Under the pieces are notes generated by a model. That model made no database searches and was not told the DNA's origin. It saw nothing but the letters and a program-made list of their open reading frames with translations. Positions 14,921 to 22,793 of a DNA stretch of 64,000 nt are shown here, in pieces. How positions within the stretch are numbered: the first letter of the stretch is position 1; each line of letters opens with the position of its first letter. The position numbers were made by a program, and so were the translations under genes. Origin of the DNA: Rhodospirillales bacterium. GTDB lineage: Bacteria; Pseudomonadota; Alphaproteobacteria; Micavibrionales; UBA1664. Location of the stretch: the NCBI GenBank assembly GCA_023898805.1, contig CP060260.1, positions 1,736,001-1,800,000 of the forward strand, given 5' to 3'.

Positions 14921-16610
14921 CAAACGGCGAGCGCTTGGACGAAACCCCTTCATCCTTGCACAGGGCCGGGTTTGGAACGATAGCGGGCGTGCCGGTCTTG
15001 TGCAGATACCACAAATGCGAGTCGATCAGCGCTTCAAGCGCGGCATCAATCACGTTGTGGGAAACGCCGATGGTTGACCATGTGCACGTCTTCCCGGCCA
15101 CCGGCCCCGTGCTTTCGATGCGCACGACGGTGGTTGCGGCGGTTCCTTCGCGCGGCTTGATGATGCGCACCTTAAAATCGCTCAGCGTCATGTTCGCCAG
15201 AACAGGGTAATAAGGTATAAGCGCCTTGCGCATCGCGGCGTCGATAGCATCGACGGGTCCCACGCCTTCAGCGGCGTGCATCAGGCGTTCGTTGCCGACG
15301 ATCAGCTTGACCGAAGCCTCGGGCACGCTGCCCATGCTGGCGCGGCCAAATTCGCGCCGCGCTTCGTTCACAATGGGCTGCATCTTGGTGTTGGTGTTGA
15401 CGTTAAGGGCATAAAAATAATGCTCGTACCCGCCCAGCATGTGCCGCAGCAGCAGCTCAAAGCTCGCATCAGCCCGATCATAGGCATAGCCTTCCGCCTC
15501 CAGCATCTTGATGCGCTCGACGACGGACCCCAGACGTGGATCGTCGCGCCGGACCGCCATGCCGTAATCCTCCAGCCGGGCCATCAGGTTGGCAAGCCCG
15601 CCCTGGTCGGACATCGGCAAAATCCGGCGGTTGCCCACGCTTTCGGGTCGCGTGTGTTCGTAAAGTGATGGGGCCTTGGCAACCGCGGATCCGTGCAATC
15701 CGCCCTTATGGGTGAAGGCCCGTGCGCCTACATAAGGTGCACTGTCGTCCGAAGATCGGTCGAGAATGTCGTCAAGCGCGCGCGAAAGCGCGGTAAGGTC
15801 GCGCATTTTTTCCGGAGAAATGCCGCAATCGATTCCCATTTTGGCGAACATCGGGATCAACGTGATCAGGTTTGCATTGCCGCACCGTTCACCCAGCCCG
15901 TTCAACGTGCCTTGTACCATTTCAACGCCAAGCCGCACTGCCTCCAGCGTATTGGCGACGGCGCAGCTCATGTCGTCATGTGTATGGATGCCCAATTCGC
16001 CGCCGCTGAACCCGGCGTTCATGACAGCCCCGACGATATCGCGCACTTCATGCGGAAATGTACCGCCATTGGTGTCGCACATCACCAGCCAGTCCGCGCC
16101 GGCGCCCTTGGCCGCGCGCATGCACGCAAGGGCGTAGTCCGGATCGTGCTTGTAAGCGTCAAAAAAATGTTCGAGGTCGTAAACGACTTCGGACTTCATG
16201 CTTTTGGCCCGCGCCACGCTTTCGCGGATCGCGCGCAGGTTTTCCTCGACCGTGGTGTTCAGGGCTGTGGTGATGTGCGGCCCCCATGTCTTGCCTACAA
16301 GACAGACGACCGGTGCGCTGGTATCAAGCACCATGGACAGGCCTTCGTCGTTCGACGCGGATTTGCCCACGCGCCGAGTCATGCCGAACGCGGTCAGTTT
16401 TGCCTTTTTAAATGCCGGAACTTCGGTAAAAAAGATATTGTCCGTATCGTTGGCGCCGGGCCATCCGCCTTCGATGTAATGAAGGCCGAAATCGTCCAGC
16501 AGGGCCGCCAGCCGCAGTTTGTCGCCGGGCGAAAAATCTACGCCGCTTGTTTGCGCGCCGTCGCGCAGGGTGGTGTCGAAAAGGGTTACGCGTTGCATAG
16601 GCATGTCCAT
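14898..16610 (-). CDS. cimA: (R)-citramalate synthase
   Basis: Condenses pyruvate and acetyl-CoA to citramalate, feeding 2-oxobutyrate for isoleucine independently of threonine. The N-terminal HMGL-like TIM barrel has LFDTTLRDGAQTSGVDFS, the metal-binding HTHDD and LGERCGNANL. The C-terminal LeuA-dimer regulatory domain (about 420-545) normally confers isoleucine feedback. FTHKGGLHGSAV and IEGGWPGANDTD mark the CimA rather than LeuA branch. ATGs at 16610, 16604 and 16598 are all possible starts; the conserved core begins at the last. It is preceded by an Ile-rich leader peptide. In the leucine/isoleucine context it complements leuCDB. Confidence 0.94.
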   Translation of the reverse strand: MDMPMQRVTLFDTTLRDGAQTSGVDFSPGDKLRLAALLDDFGLHYIEGGWPGANDTDNIFFTEVPAFKKAKLTAFGMTRRVGKSASNDEGLSMVLDTSAPVVCLVGKTWGPHITTALNTTVEENLRAIRESVARAKSMKSEVVYDLEHFFDAYKHDPDYALACMRAAKGAGADWLVMCDTNGGTFPHEVRDIVGAVMNAGFSGGELGIHTHDDMSCAVANTLEAVRLGVEMVQGTLNGLGERCGNANLITLIPMFAKMGIDCGISPEKMRDLTALSRALDDILDRSSDDSAPYVGARAFTHKGGLHGSAVAKAPSLYEHTRPESVGNRRILPMSDQGGLANLMARLEDYGMAVRRDDPRLGSVVERIKMLEAEGYAYDRADASFELLLRHMLGGYEHYFYALNVNTNTKMQPIVNEARREFGRASMGSVPEASVKLIVGNERLMHAAEGVGPVDAIDAAMRKALIPYYPVLANMTLSDFKVRIIKPREGTAATTVVRIESTGPVAGKTCTWSTIGVSHNVIDAALEALIDSHLWYLHKTGTPAIVPNPALCKDEGVSSKRSPFATGTQPR

Positions 16611-16664
16611 CCCAAAATTGGTGTCTTGTTCGGCTTTTATTTTTTGGAATGTGCGCGTGGCGAC

Positions 16665-16705
16665 ATCCGCCTGGATGGTCAGGGGTCTTAGCCCTGACCG
16701 CGGAT
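16665..16705 (-). promoter_or_regulatory. Attenuator-like stem-loop between the Ile leader peptide and cimA
   Basis: On the RNA, GGTCAGGG (16699-16692) pairs perfectly with CCCTGACC (16684-16677). The outer ATCCGC (16705-16700) can pair with GCGGAT (16670-16665). The 5' arm overlaps the last codons and stop of the leader ORF, so ribosome position on the Ile codons would decide whether it forms. No clear U-run follows, so the output could be Rho- or translation-based. Confidence 0.6.
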
Positions 16706-16738
16706 AATGGCGATGATAATGATGCCTACGCGCGTCAT
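16688..16738 (-). CDS. Isoleucine-rich leader peptide of cimA (16 aa)
   Basis: The ORF reads M-T-R-V-G-I-I-I-I-A-I-I-R-G-Q-G-stop, with six Ile codons (four consecutive, then two) and one Val in 16 residues. It lies 78 bp upstream of cimA, directly after a good promoter, and its 3' end is embedded in a stable hairpin. This is the architecture of ribosome-mediated attenuation of branched-chain amino acid operons: stalling at Ile codons when charged tRNA-Ile is scarce would open the hairpin and raise cimA expression. The ATG lies only a few nucleotides after the predicted transcription start, so it may be translated without a Shine-Dalgarno. Confidence 0.8.
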   Translation of the reverse strand: MTRVGIIIIAIIRGQG

Positions 16739-16744
16739 GCGTCG

Positions 16745-16775
16745 ACTATAAACCGGCCGGGGGGTTGGCCGTCAA
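16745..16775 (-). promoter_or_regulatory. Promoter of the cimA leader
   Basis: On the minus strand TTGACG (16775-16770) is followed 17 bp later by TTTATA (16752-16747), or 19 bp later by TATAGT (16750-16745). The predicted start falls within about 10 bp of the leader ATG at 16738. Confidence 0.7.
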
Positions 16776-16797
16776 ATTTTTTCTTATTCCTTGGGGA

Positions 16798-17325
16798 TCA
16801 GCTTTGGCCGCCTGCATCCAAAAGCGCAAGGCCCAGAGGCGCGCACCGCCCGTCTGTGTCGAACAGGCGGGGGAATTCGTCCGGCGTCTTTGCCTGCGCC
16901 ATCAAGGCGAAGGCCGGTGCGTGCTGGTCGCAGGAGCGGGAAGCGATCTCGACCATTTCCTCGATCACGTCGTTGTCTGCGGCCGATACCGCGCCGTGGA
17001 ACAGCATCGTATAGCGGAAACAGGGGAACCCGTCCTCGCTGATCTCGAAATGGCCCAGCCACTGGCGGCGGTTGATATGCATGATGACCGGCGCGGCCAG
17101 ATCGCGCACGCCCGGCGCCATTTCGTAATCCATCGCGCACGAACAGGACAGCGCCTCGTCCTCCTCGTTCCAGTACAGCTCGAAACCGTACCCGTCGATC
17201 TCCACGGCCAGTGAATCGGAATCAAGGCGCTGGAAGCGCGCCTTGCGGCTTTTCAAAAACCGCTCATACCCGTCCAGCGGGTTAAGGCCGCTTTCGTAGC
17301 CGTCCTTGGCCAGTGAATCTTTCAT
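16798..17325 (-). CDS. YbjN-domain protein
   Basis: A 175-residue cytoplasmic protein with the YbjN / type-III-chaperone-like fold. Characteristic are the N-terminal helix-strand (GYERFLKSRKARFQRLDSDSL), the VEIDGYGFELYW strand and a long central beta-sheet ending with HINRRQWLGHFEISEDGFPCFRY. In alphaproteobacteria such genes commonly sit with ubiK, as here, where its ATG overlaps the ubiK stop by 4 bp. YbjN homologues are linked to stress tolerance and protein stability, but the exact role is unknown. Confidence 0.8.
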   Translation of the reverse strand: MKDSLAKDGYESGLNPLDGYERFLKSRKARFQRLDSDSLAVEIDGYGFELYWNEEDEALSCSCAMDYEMAPGVRDLAAPVIMHINRRQWLGHFEISEDGFPCFRYTMLFHGAVSAADNDVIEEMVEIASRSCDQHAPAFALMAQAKTPDEFPRLFDTDGRCAPLGLALLDAGGQS

Positions 17326-17615
17326 CGTGCCGCTTGCTTTTTCTTTTTCGGTACGGCTTTGGCCTTGGGCTTTTGTTTCGCCATGCCTGTCTTGGCGGCG
17401 GGCTTCGTGCCCAGCGCGGCCAGCGCGGTTTCCAGTGCGGCGACCCGGGCCTCCAGCGCGCTCAGGTCGTCGCGGCTGGCAAGGTCGATGCGGTCGGCCA
17501 TCACCTTCATGCGGTCGCGCATGTCGCCGCGCACATGGTCGCGAATGTCCGAAAGGATGCCGGCGGCGCCGCCCATCATGCCGGTCAGGTCGTCTATGAT
17601 TTTTTCACGCATCAT
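17322..17615 (-). CDS. ubiK: Ubiquinone biosynthesis accessory factor UbiK (BMFP domain)
   Basis: A small trimeric coiled-coil protein that aids aerobic ubiquinone synthesis in the UbiJ-UbiK complex. It shows the BMFP pattern: KIIDDLTGMMGGAAGILSDIRDHVRGDMRDRMKVMADRIDLASRDDLSALEARVAALE forms two helices linked at VSRDDF-like SRDDLSAL, followed by a basic Lys/Ala/Pro tail. The start at 17615 has GAGG 7 nt upstream; an open extension of 19 codons lacks conserved sequence. It is translationally coupled to the YbjN gene. Confidence 0.85.
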   Translation of the reverse strand: MMREKIIDDLTGMMGGAAGILSDIRDHVRGDMRDRMKVMADRIDLASRDDLSALEARVAALETALAALGTKPAAKTGMAKQKPKAKAVPKKKKQAAR

Positions 17616-17701
17616 GGCTTGCCCTCGTAAGCTTGGTGCGATGGGATTAGCACCAACCCACGGGCGAATCAAAGAAAAATCGGGAAAAATCGAAGATAAG
17701 G

Positions 17702-17728
17702 AAAAAGGGCGCCGTTTGTCCGGCGCCC
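17702..17728 (-). terminator. Intrinsic terminator of the small gene at 17761
   Basis: CGGCGCCC/GGGCGCCG (17721-17728 with 17707-17714) form a perfect 8-bp stem around a 6-nt loop. On the minus strand a T-run (17706-17702) follows. Confidence 0.85.
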
Positions 17729-17760
17729 GCTGGTGAAGATTCGATTTAAGGTAATCGAGG

Positions 17761-18033
17761 TCAGACCGCGATATCCAGCAGATTGCCGCGTGTCTGTTCC
17801 GTGTTCAGCGTCGTATTGTCGTTGCGCGACTCCAGTTCGGTGGCTTCGCTGCGTGCGGTCTGGCGGCTATCGTTTGTTTCCTCGCTTGGCGCGGTGCGCT
17901 TGGTTTCGCGCGGTGCGCTCGTGTCTTCGGCGGCGCGCGCCTGCGCCTCCTGCTGCGCTTCGCGCCGCTGCACGGGCGAAGCGTTCTTCAGATAGGCGGC
18001 TGCGCCAAGAGAATTGGAAACACTAGAAACCAT
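17761..18033 (-). CDS. Small polar hypothetical protein (90 aa)
   Basis: Not recognised. The first 20 residues (SSVSNSLGAAAYLKNAS) are small and neutral. The rest is very rich in Glu, Arg, Thr, Ser and Gln (EAQQEAQARAAEDTSAPRETKR) and is probably disordered or coiled. GGGGTG lies upstream of the ATG, a TTGAAC-N18-CATAAT promoter lies further upstream and an intrinsic terminator lies 33 bp downstream, so it is a complete monocistronic unit. It could be a surface- or motility-related accessory protein, but nothing proves that. Confidence 0.65.
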   Translation of the reverse strand: MVSSVSNSLGAAAYLKNASPVQRREAQQEAQARAAEDTSAPRETKRTAPSEETNDSRQTARSEATELESRNDNTTLNTEQTRGNLLDIAV

Positions 18034-18135
18034 GATGACACCCCAAAATATTATGTCCCATTATCAGTGTAGCGTTCAAGGATTAAGAAAATCTTTACAC
18101 ACGCCCAATATCAGCGGATTCGCGCAGAATCTCTC

Positions 18136-18150
18136 GTATGAAATTCATAC
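18136..18150. promoter_or_regulatory. Perfect 15-bp inverted repeat in a divergent intergenic region
   Basis: GTATGAA-A-TTCATAC lies in the AT-rich gap between the divergent genes at 18033 and 18265. Perfect 7-1-7 symmetry suggests a dimeric regulator site. The regulator is unknown. Confidence 0.35.
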
Positions 18151-18264
18151 AAATTTACTAAATTTTCACGCTTATTGCTTATGTTAAGAATGTAGGGCGA
18201 CAAACCGTCGCAGCCCGAATCGTTTAAAATGTGATGGGAATTCAGGGGCTTGGGTACTAAGTAT

Positions 18265-19422
18265 ATGGGGATCGATACAATCAATCATGCCGGCGTCCGT
18301 ACCGGAAAGCGCGTGGCGTCGCTCGACGAAATGCTCGTCGACCTGCATGACGCCCAGCGCAAATACGCCACAGCGGATGCGGAGCATGCCGGGCTGACAC
18401 GCCAGCGCGTGGTCCAGACCGTGGGCCAGATCCTTGAAAGCGACGTCAGTGAACGTGACCGCGAAATGGTCGCCGACATCCTACTCTCGCTGGTCCGTCA
18501 GGCGGAAAAGGATCTGCGCGAAAGCCTTTCCGAGCGTTTGTGCATGATGGAAGGCGTGCCGGAGGATTTGATCCTCTTTCTCGCGCACGACGTTATCAAC
18601 GTGGCCAAGCCCGTGCTGCGCCATTCGCCGGTGCTGACCGCGCAGGACCTGCTTTACATTATTCAATCCAAGCCGTGCGAGTACTGGCAAAGTATCGCCC
18701 AGCGTAAACTGCTGGACGATTGCGTTGTCGACGCGCTGGTCGACCGAAACGATGAAGCCACCGCGCTCAACCTGATCCTGAACGACAAAATCGCATTGCG
18801 TACACGTGCGGTCGAGGCTTTCTCCGAACTCTCGAAATATTCCGACCAGATTGCCGAGCCGCTGCTGCGCCGCAAGGAACTGCCGCAGCGTCTGGCGATG
18901 GAGCTGTACTGGCACGTTTCCGGCCCCTTGCGTCAGAAGATCACCGAACGCTTTGGCGCGCAGAAGGCAAAAATCGATCTGGCCTTCGCCGACGCGATCG
19001 AGGATTTTCAGGACACGGCGCACGGCGTGCAAAATCCGCGGCCGTCGGCGTTGATGCAGGATCTGGCGCACCAGTACGGCGAAAAGGACCGCATTACCGA
19101 TGCCATACTGGTTCAGACCTTGCGTCGCGGCCAGATTCGGTTTTTCGTCGCGCTGATGGCCCAGCGTTCGGGCCTGAAAACGGATATCGTTCAGGAAATC
19201 ATGCGACAGATCGGCGGGCAGGGGATGGCCGTCGCCTGCAAGGCGATGGAGGTCAAGAAGGAAAACTTCGTGTCGATCTTCCTGCTTTCACGTTCGCTTG
19301 CGCGTGGCGACATCGCCGTCGACGCGCTGGAACTGCGCAAGGCGATCAAATATTACGACGCGCTCAGTGCCGATCTTGCGGCCTCGATCCTCGCGGACTC
19401 GATCATCAACGGCAAGGCCTAG
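18265..19422 (+). CDS. DUF2336-domain protein
   Basis: A 385-residue, largely alpha-helical protein of the DUF2336 family, widespread in alphaproteobacteria. The HEAT-like repeats typical of the family are visible as LILNDKIALRTRAVEAFSELS, AEPLLRRKELPQRLAMELYWHVSGPLR and later AVACKAMEVKKENFVSIFLLSRSL. Some relatives act in motility, stalk or surface regulation, but no function can be assigned here. I use the ATG at 18265; an in-frame TTG five codons upstream (18250) also exists. Convergent with the M48 protease gene, 16 bp apart. Confidence 0.8.
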   Translation: MGIDTINHAGVRTGKRVASLDEMLVDLHDAQRKYATADAEHAGLTRQRVVQTVGQILESDVSERDREMVADILLSLVRQAEKDLRESLSERLCMMEGVPEDLILFLAHDVINVAKPVLRHSPVLTAQDLLYIIQSKPCEYWQSIAQRKLLDDCVVDALVDRNDEATALNLILNDKIALRTRAVEAFSELSKYSDQIAEPLLRRKELPQRLAMELYWHVSGPLRQKITERFGAQKAKIDLAFADAIEDFQDTAHGVQNPRPSALMQDLAHQYGEKDRITDAILVQTLRRGQIRFFVALMAQRSGLKTDIVQEIMRQIGGQGMAVACKAMEVKKENFVSIFLLSRSLARGDIAVDALELRKAIKYYDALSADLAASILADSIINGKA

Positions 19423-19438
19423 ACCGGGCAGTCCCCGC

Positions 19439-20902
19439 TTACTGAACAATGATTTTATACTGGCGACCGGGCAAAAGCGCATCGCCGGGGCCCAGCGCGT
19501 TGAGCGCGCGGAACCGCTGTTCGTTCAGCCCGTCGTCGAACGCCATGCGCTTGGCCATGCCGGCCACGGTTTGCCCGGCCCCGGCGGTCACCACCGCGAT
19601 GCGTTTCGGACGCGTGTTTCCGGCCTCGGCCTGATTCATCCGGCGTAGGCTATAGGTCATGCGCTTGAACGTGTCGATTTCGCCGGGTTTTGTCGCCTGC
19701 GGCATCGCGAACTGGAACCGGTATGCCGTGTCCGGCGCCCATTCGATGGCGACCAGCCGCATCAGGGCCGGTGTGCCGTTGATCGTGCCCTGTATCTGCG
19801 CGGTGGCGGCGCGCATCCCGTTTACGGTAATCGACTCCATTTTGCCGGGTGTGCCGCGGCCTTTCATCCAGACCTGCGTGATATAGCTGGCGGGGTCCAT
19901 GCCCGCGGGCTTGGCGGCGGCGTTGAATACGAACGTCGCGCCGGAATTGCTGCGCGCCTGTCCGATGACTTGGTCGGGCGCGTTTTTGATGACGAAACTG
20001 GCGGGCGCCATGAACGCGAAGCCAAGGGTCGGATGCACGAATTCCTGCCCGCGCACGTACCCGTCCTTGGGCGAATCCCCGTACACCAGCCCGTTCACCG
20101 CGTTGAAATAGGTATCCTCGCCCAGATACGTGCCCGGATTTGGCGTGTTGGCCGCGATCGAAACCGCGCGCGCGACGCGGTCGCCGGTCATCGGGTGCGT
20201 AGCCATGAAACCGCGCATTTCCTTGTACTGTTCGCCCTGTTCTGCGGCGGAAAGCGCGGATTCGCGTTGCAGCGTGGCCAGAAAACTGGCCATCGCGCGC
20301 GGATCGTACCCGGCGCGCGACATGTACCGTATGCCCAGGTCGTCGGCCTCCGATTCCTGTCCGCGCGAATAGGACGACAAGTAAAGATTGGACCCTAGAC
20401 TGATCAAACTGTTTGCCGCCGAACTGCCAAGCGCGGCCGAGGCGATGCTCCCGCCCAGTTGGGTCAGCGCGCTTTGCGAATAGCGTTCGGAAATATGCCG
20501 CGCGGTGACGTGCCCCATTTCATGCGCCAGCACGCCCGCGACCTCGGCCTCGTTTTCGGCATAGGCCAAAAGCCCGCGATTGACGTTGATATACCCGCCG
20601 GGCAGGGCGAAGGCGTTGACCACCGGGGAATCAAGCACCGTGCAGCGATAGGCGACGTCGCGCCGCTCCAGCCCCGGCGTCAGGCGGGCGCAGATAGTGT
20701 TGACAAAGGCGGTGATCTTGGGGTCCTCGACCACGCCGTACTGTTTCTGGATGGCGGTTTCGGCCTCGGCCCCTTGCGCGTTTTCCTGCGCGGTGTTCAT
20801 AAGTCCCGTGAACTGCGAACGGCCCGTCGCCTCGTTGGTTGAACACGCGGCAAGCAAAAGGCACACGCCTATCACGGCGAAAGACTTGCGGATCATGGGC
20901 AT
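19439..20902 (-). CDS. M48-family metalloprotease lipoprotein (BepA/YfgC-like)
   Basis: A periplasmic zinc protease probably acting in outer-membrane protein quality control. The lipoprotein signal ends at LLLAAC (Cys near residue 20). The HEMGH zinc motif lies near 127, with the third ligand in ESEADDLGIRYM near 185. The M48 domain is followed by an added domain (about 280-410) and a LysM-like C-terminus (TAGAGQTVAGMA...LGPGDALLPGRQYKIIV). The 487 residues are long for M48 because of these additions. Divergent from the nuclease-fold gene at 20923. Confidence 0.9.
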   Translation of the reverse strand: MPMIRKSFAVIGVCLLLAACSTNEATGRSQFTGLMNTAQENAQGAEAETAIQKQYGVVEDPKITAFVNTICARLTPGLERRDVAYRCTVLDSPVVNAFALPGGYINVNRGLLAYAENEAEVAGVLAHEMGHVTARHISERYSQSALTQLGGSIASAALGSSAANSLISLGSNLYLSSYSRGQESEADDLGIRYMSRAGYDPRAMASFLATLQRESALSAAEQGEQYKEMRGFMATHPMTGDRVARAVSIAANTPNPGTYLGEDTYFNAVNGLVYGDSPKDGYVRGQEFVHPTLGFAFMAPASFVIKNAPDQVIGQARSNSGATFVFNAAAKPAGMDPASYITQVWMKGRGTPGKMESITVNGMRAATAQIQGTINGTPALMRLVAIEWAPDTAYRFQFAMPQATKPGEIDTFKRMTYSLRRMNQAEAGNTRPKRIAVVTAGAGQTVAGMAKRMAFDDGLNEQRFRALNALGPGDALLPGRQYKIIVQ

Positions 20903-20922
20903 GGCGTCCTAAGTAACGGTCT

Positions 20923-21816
20923 ATGATTGTCCGGTTATGGGTATGGATCATTATTGCGGTACTGGCGCTGGCCTGTCCATGGGGGCGGGGCGCTTTTGCG
21001 CAGGATGCGCCCAATGGCGGCTTTGATACCGAACTTTCGGCCGATTCCGGCGCAAAAACCGGGCCGCTTATGCCCAAGATCATGGGCGATTTCCGCCGTT
21101 TCCGTATGACGGTGCCAAAGGCGCGTGTGACCGACGTCCTCGACGGCGTGACCATCGAAACCGACAACAAGACCAAAGTGCGCCTGACCGGCATCTGGGT
21201 GCCGTGGGAATCCGCCGACGACCCGGGCGAAACCGTGCGCCGCGCCGCCGCGCTGCTGAAAAAAGTGGCGCAGGGCCGCTATGTCCGCCTATACCAGACC
21301 AAAGATGGAAATGTCGGACGCACCAACCGCATGGGCCAGACGCTGGCGCAGGTCGAACGCGACGACGGCATGTGGCTTCAGGGTATTTTGCTGTACGAAG
21401 GACTGGCCAGCGTGATGACCAGTGAAAGCAACCCCGAAATGGCTCCGCGCATGTACGAGGTCGAGGCCGACGCCCGCCGCCGCCGTGCGGGATTGTGGGG
21501 CGACGACCGCTGGCGCGTGCTTGCGCCGGACGAGGCGAAGGACTACGTCAACGAATACCGCATCGTCGAAGGTAAGGTTTATTCAACCGCCTTGCGCGAC
21601 AACACCTTCTTCATCAATTTCGGGCGCGACTGGCGCACCGATTTCACGGTTGCTGTGCCATCGACCAAACGGCTGGAATTCGCGCGCGAAGGCGTGAACC
21701 TGATGGGCCTGAACGGCAAGGCCTTGCGCGTGCGCGGCTTTATCCGCAACGTCAACGGCGCGTTGATCGAAATCTCGCACCCCGAACAGATCGAGGTGCT
21801 GGAGGATCACGGATAG
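20923..21816 (+). CDS. Exported thermonuclease-fold (SNase-like) protein
   Basis: A 297-residue protein with a clear signal peptide (VWIIIAVLALACPWGRGAFAQ) followed by an SNase-like beta-barrel (about residues 63-175): ARVTDVLDGVTIETDNKTKVRLTGIWVPW, AALLKKVAQGRYVRLY, GQTLAQVERDDGMWLQGILLYEGLASV and ARRRRAGLWGDDRW. The C-terminal 100 residues, with DFTVAVPSTKRLEF and KALRVRGFIRN, form a second OB-like domain. The classical catalytic Arg/Glu set is only partly evident, so nuclease activity is uncertain. It starts 20 bp from the divergent M48 gene. Confidence 0.75.
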   Translation: MIVRLWVWIIIAVLALACPWGRGAFAQDAPNGGFDTELSADSGAKTGPLMPKIMGDFRRFRMTVPKARVTDVLDGVTIETDNKTKVRLTGIWVPWESADDPGETVRRAAALLKKVAQGRYVRLYQTKDGNVGRTNRMGQTLAQVERDDGMWLQGILLYEGLASVMTSESNPEMAPRMYEVEADARRRRAGLWGDDRWRVLAPDEAKDYVNEYRIVEGKVYSTALRDNTFFINFGRDWRTDFTVAVPSTKRLEFAREGVNLMGLNGKALRVRGFIRNVNGALIEISHPEQIEVLEDHG

Positions 21817-21833
21817 AAACAAGGGATTATCGC

Positions 21834-22784
21834 ATGGCCTTCCGCAAACTTTACCCCGCGATCCGCCCGTATTCGACCGGCTTTCTGGCTGTTGACGACA
21901 TCCATACCTTGTACTGGGAACAATCCGGCAACCCCGACGGCGTGCCGGTTCTGTTTTTGCATGGCGGGCCGGGCGCGGGCACGACGCCCGAATACCGCCG
22001 CTTTTTCGACCCGCATTTTTACCGCATCGTCCTGTTCGACCAGCGCGGCAGCGGCCGTTCCGAACCGCTGGGCGAGGTGCGCGACAATTCCCCCGCGCAT
22101 CTGGTCGCGGATATCGAGGCGCTGCGCCAGCATCTGCGCATCGGCAAATGGCATGTCTTCGGCGGGTCATGGGGTTCGACCCTGGCCATGCTGTACGCCG
22201 CCGACCACCCGGATGCCTGCGCAAGCCTGATTTTGCGCGGCATCTGGCTGATGACCGGCGACGAAAACAAATGGTGGCTTGAAGGTATCCGCACCGTGTT
22301 CCCCGAAGTGTGGGAGCGTTTCGCCCGCTTCATCCCCGAAACCGAACGCGGCGACCTGCTGTCCGCCTATCACGCCCGCCTGTTCGGGGATGACGAGGCG
22401 GCGAAGACCGCCGCCGCCATGCAATGGGTCGGTTATGAATCCGCCTGCGCCACGCTGTATCCGCATTACCAGACCATTTACACCGACGACCAGCGCAAAC
22501 GCGCCGTGGCCATGGCGCGGCTGGAGGCGCATTATTTTAAAAACCACGTGCGCACCGATGCGGATAGCATCCTCAAGCGCGTCGATGCCTTCCGCCATAT
22601 CCCGGCGGTGATCATTCACGGACGTTATGACATGATCACCCCTTTGAAAATCGCGCACGATCTGCATACAGTATGGCCCGAGGCCGATTATGTGGTCGTG
22701 CCCGACGGGGGGCATTCCGCGATGGACCCTGCCATCCGCGACCGCCTGATTGCCGCCACCGACAACGCCCGTTCCATCAGATAA
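21834..22784 (+). CDS. pip: Proline iminopeptidase
   Basis: Alpha/beta-hydrolase of peptidase family S33 that releases N-terminal proline from peptides. It shows the family start (LYPAIRPYSTGFLAVDDIHTLYWEQSGNP), the oxyanion HGGPGAG near residue 44, FDQRGSGRSEP near 70, the nucleophile elbow GGSWGSTLA near 110, the acid in IHGRYDMITP near 262 and the catalytic His in DGGHSAM near 295. The 316 residues are canonical. It follows the nuclease-fold gene by 17 bp and precedes pgk by 9 bp. Confidence 0.93.
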   Translation: MAFRKLYPAIRPYSTGFLAVDDIHTLYWEQSGNPDGVPVLFLHGGPGAGTTPEYRRFFDPHFYRIVLFDQRGSGRSEPLGEVRDNSPAHLVADIEALRQHLRIGKWHVFGGSWGSTLAMLYAADHPDACASLILRGIWLMTGDENKWWLEGIRTVFPEVWERFARFIPETERGDLLSAYHARLFGDDEAAKTAAAMQWVGYESACATLYPHYQTIYTDDQRKRAVAMARLEAHYFKNHVRTDADSILKRVDAFRHIPAVIIHGRYDMITPLKIAHDLHTVWPEADYVVVPDGGHSAMDPAIRDRLIAATDNARSIR

Positions 22785-22793
22785 GGATGCGAC

